A stretch of DNA of 64,000 nucleotides. Origin: Bacillota bacterium. GTDB taxonomy: Bacteria > Bacillota > Clostridia > Christensenellales > UMGS416. The position numbers and the translations under genes were made by a program. The DNA lies in NCBI GenBank assembly GCA_016281935.1, contig JAEEJN010000089.1, positions 79,993-143,992 of the forward strand, in the 5' to 3' direction. Under the pieces are notes generated by a model. That model saw only the letters and a list, made by a program, of their open reading frames with translations, did not search any database and had not been told where the DNA came from. This document shows, piece by piece, positions 61,890-64,000 of the stretch. Position 1 is the stretch's first letter, and every line of letters starts with the position of its first letter.

Positions 61890-63140
61890 ATGATCAGGGT
61901 GAAGCGCCTGACGGCACTCTGCATATGTATATGCGTACTGTGTTCCCTGTGTTTATCCGCAGGTGCGGAAGAAGGTTCTTTTTCCGTTGAGGAAGAACAG
62001 ACGAAAAAAGCGAATGACATCACGCTGCAGTGCCGATATCGAGGTCAGATGTCGTCCGGGGCCTCCATACGTGCGGCGCTGGATCACGGACTGTTCGATG
62101 CATTCTATCCTGCACAGGGAGAGAGATACATCGATATCTATCTTCCGGAGGGAACCCGATGCGGGGGACTGTTCATGGATTTCCTGAAGATCCCGTCTCA
62201 TTGGGCAGTTTATGCTGTTACAGAATCGGGAGATGAATTCCTGCGGGCCGAAGGAGAAAAAGGTTCAGATCGGTATCAGGAGTTCGCCGATCTCAGATGG
62301 ATGCCCATATACGGACATGTTCGCCTATATGCAGATCCCGTCGGGCTTATGGAACTTCGGGTCTTCGACGACACAGGACCTTTTGACGATCCATTGCTCC
62401 GCAGATGGGAAGCGCGTCCTGAAAAAGCGGATCTTATGGTCGTTTCTGCTCATCCTGACGACGAGATCATCTTCATGGGCGGGGTGCTTCCCACTTATGC
62501 GGGGCAGATGAAAAAAGACACTGTCGTAGTCTATATGTCCTGTAATCTTCGGCAGCGGGCCAGCGAACTGCTCAACGGGCTCTGGATCAGCGGCGTGAGG
62601 CAGTATCCTGTGATCGGTAGTTTTCCGGATGTTCGCTGTTATTCGCTCCGGGAAGCTAGGGAACACTGGGCAGACGAGGACTGCCAGCGTTATCTTGTGG
62701 AACAGATCCGCAGATACAGACCTGACGTTATGGCTGCGCAGGATCTGAAGGGGGAATATGGACACGGAGCTCATATGCTGACCGCCGAAACGGTCCGCAG
62801 GGCTGTGCGGCTGGCTGCCATTCCCGAGGCGTTTCCCGACCTTGCTGAGCAATACGGCGTCTGGCAGGTCAAAAAGCTCTATCTGCATCTGTATCCCAAA
62901 AATCCGATCACGATGGACTGGAGAAAGCCCCTGGATGCTTTCGACGGTCTGTCGGCTCTCGAAGTCGCACAGATGGCGATCCTGGAACATCAGAGCCAAC
63001 CGCGCTGGCATGACCGTGTACGGGATACAGGCCCATTTTCAAACGCACAGTTCGGTCTCTACTGTACTTCGGTCGGACCGGACAAGGCATGCGATGACTT
63101 CTTTGAACACATCCCGGATACGGAAAACCAAGATTCGTAA
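61890..63140 (+). CDS. Secreted PIG-L family deacetylase (copy 2)
   Basis: 416 residues, clearly paralogous to the preceding gene over the N-domain and catalytic domain: VVSAHPDDEIIFMGG and GEYGHGAHMLT keep the zinc site. The signal peptide is ALCICICVLCSLCLSAGA. It lacks the long C-terminal Thr/Pro linker and aromatic tail of copy 1, ending soon after the catalytic domain. The ribosome binding site is weaker. 27 bp separate the copies, so a tandem duplication in one operon. Confidence 0.87.
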   Translation: MIRVKRLTALCICICVLCSLCLSAGAEEGSFSVEEEQTKKANDITLQCRYRGQMSSGASIRAALDHGLFDAFYPAQGERYIDIYLPEGTRCGGLFMDFLKIPSHWAVYAVTESGDEFLRAEGEKGSDRYQEFADLRWMPIYGHVRLYADPVGLMELRVFDDTGPFDDPLLRRWEARPEKADLMVVSAHPDDEIIFMGGVLPTYAGQMKKDTVVVYMSCNLRQRASELLNGLWISGVRQYPVIGSFPDVRCYSLREAREHWADEDCQRYLVEQIRRYRPDVMAAQDLKGEYGHGAHMLTAETVRRAVRLAAIPEAFPDLAEQYGVWQVKKLYLHLYPKNPITMDWRKPLDAFDGLSALEVAQMAILEHQSQPRWHDRVRDTGPFSNAQFGLYCTSVGPDKACDDFFEHIPDTENQDS

Positions 63141-63155
63141 TATGAATCCGAAAAC

Positions 63156-63196
63156 CGCTGTCACAGCCATGTGCTGTACATGAGACAGCGTTTTTT
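63156..63196 (+). terminator. Terminator after the PIG-L pair
   Basis: CGCTGTC (63156-63162) pairs with GACAGCG (63184-63190), with an inner ACAGC/GCTGT hairpin, then a T run. Confidence 0.75.
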
Positions 63197-63350
63197 ATGT
63201 TCCGGGACTTCTTGTACCAACCACACGGAAAAACCCCGTAAATGGGCGTATGGAAGAATTGAGTTTTGCGGGGCATGGTGATATGATAAGCGTGCCCGCC
63301 GCGGTCTGTTATTGGGTCGGACGGTATCTGTGAAAAACGGCGGTACTATC

Positions 63351-64000
63351 ATGAGTGAGAATTCTGGATCGAAACAACACGGCTGGCTTCTTCCTGCCGC
63401 TGTGTTCCTTTTCTGGTTTTCCGTTTATACTTATCCTTCATTTCTGAACAGCTATACCGTAGACACGTTAGGTGCGACAAAAGCCCTGGCCGGTGTGATA
63501 GCCGGCAGTTACGGATTTGTTCAGATGGTTCTGAGGATCCCTTTAGGCATCATTTCGGACATCATAAAAAGGCGCAAACCCTTTGTGATAGCGGGCTTCG
63601 CCTTTTCCGTGGCCGCATCTGCAGGCCTTTCTCTTGTTGCGATCCTGGCGGGGCGGGAATCCGTGCCTCAGTGGCTTGCCATGGCAGTCCTGATCTTTCG
63701 AGGGATGTCGGGCATCACGGCTGCGACGTGGGTAAACTTTTCTGTGCTGTATTCCGCAAGCTATCGCGGAGATGAGATGGCTGCAGCCATGAGCCGTGTC
63801 GTTCTTTTCCAGTGCGGTTCTCAGGTGCTTGCCATGCTTCTGGGAGCTCAGCTCGCGGGACGTGTCAGTACCGTCAGTGCTTTCCTGCTGGCAACCGCTT
63901 CCGGTATCATGGGGCTCGCGGTCATGTCAGCAGTTCGCGAACAGCCTCCTACGGGAGATCCCATGACGCTGCGGGGGTTCCTGGAGGTGGCCAAAAACAA
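63351..64000 (+). CDS. MFS transporter (3' partial)
   Basis: The frame stays open to the right edge (216 full codons). It has alternating hydrophobic segments (AAVFLFWFSVYTYPSFL, ALAGVIAGSYGFVQM) and the MFS loop motif RIPLGIISDIIKRRKP between segments 2 and 3. The substrate cannot be named. ATG at 63351 is assumed; an in-frame GTG at 63330 is an alternative, and no strong ribosome binding site is visible for either. Confidence 0.85.
   Translation, partial: MSENSGSKQHGWLLPAAVFLFWFSVYTYPSFLNSYTVDTLGATKALAGVIAGSYGFVQMVLRIPLGIISDIIKRRKPFVIAGFAFSVAASAGLSLVAILAGRESVPQWLAMAVLIFRGMSGITAATWVNFSVLYSASYRGDEMAAAMSRVVLFQCGSQVLAMLLGAQLAGRVSTVSAFLLATASGIMGLAVMSAVREQPPTGDPMTLRGFLEVAKN

Noticed and set aside
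1..64000. CRISPR arrays, insertion sequences, prophage or attachment sites
   Set aside because: No regularly spaced repeats, transposase, integrase or phage structural frames were found on either strand.

Overview
The window looks like a chromosomal segment of an anaerobic, Clostridia-like Firmicute of moderate G+C (roughly 50-55% by eye). Reasons: a tRNA-Ile T-box before ileS, a tandem glycine riboswitch before a split-subunit gcv operon, an Rnf complex, strong AGGAGG ribosome binding sites, consensus TTGACA-N17-TATAAT promoters, rubrerythrin/rubredoxin proteins, a GGGtGRT protein and secreted proteins with Thr-Pro linkers. The lineage is inferred. I see no insertion sequence, prophage, CRISPR array, rRNA or classical transcription factor gene. 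The visible regulation is by riboswitches, attenuators and inverted repeats at promoters.

Layout. 0-5 kb: engB (cut by the left edge), a lipoprotein, recF and ppk. 5-10 kb: T-box plus ileS, followed by overlapping genes for an RNA methyltransferase, an RluA pseudouridine synthase and L-rhamnose mutarotase. 10-17 kb (minus strand): glycine riboswitch, gcvT-gcvH-gcvPA-gcvPB-lplA-lpd, a self-contained glycine cleavage operon. 17-23 kb (plus): tldD-tldE, pcp, then a membrane-anchored NAGPA-domain protein paired with a degenerate Lgt-like membrane protein, and tRNA-Val(CAC). 23-33.5 kb (minus): an apiosidase-like enzyme and the operon rnfC-rnfD/G-rnfE-rnfA-rnfB-nrfA-resB-ccsB. Here the Rnf ion pump is joined to pentahaem nitrite reductase and the cytochrome c maturation system, with rnfD and rnfG fused. 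34-37 kb: GGGtGRT protein with a NifU-like scaffold, and a C_GCAxxG_C_C protein. 37-41 kb: alcohol dehydrogenase, GH2 glycosidase and SGNH esterase (glycan use). 41-44 kb: two family-4-like uracil-DNA glycosylases, the second without Fe-S ligands, and a secreted peptidoglycan-binding protein. 44-47 kb: two divergent MoaF-like genes. 47-48 kb: a flavin reductase-rubredoxin-rubrerythrin fusion that appears to contain an internal start. 48-53 kb: HAD phosphatase, DUF1015 kinase-like protein, aspartokinase and a TIM-barrel isomerase. 53-59 kb (minus): tcdA, pyridoxal kinase, ECF S component, an NPCBM membrane protein, cca, a lipoprotein and a uridine-kinase-like protein. 59-64 kb (plus): 2-hydroxyacid dehydrogenase, two tandem secreted PIG-L deacetylases and the start of an MFS transporter.

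The most interesting parts are the combined Rnf-NrfA-Ccs operon, the redox fusion with an internal ribosome binding site and a change of codon use at the junction, and two near-consensus promoters (tcdA, cca) placed so close to the start codon that the mRNAs should be almost leaderless. All start-site choices, promoter boxes and functions are read from sequence and family knowledge. No database search was possible.
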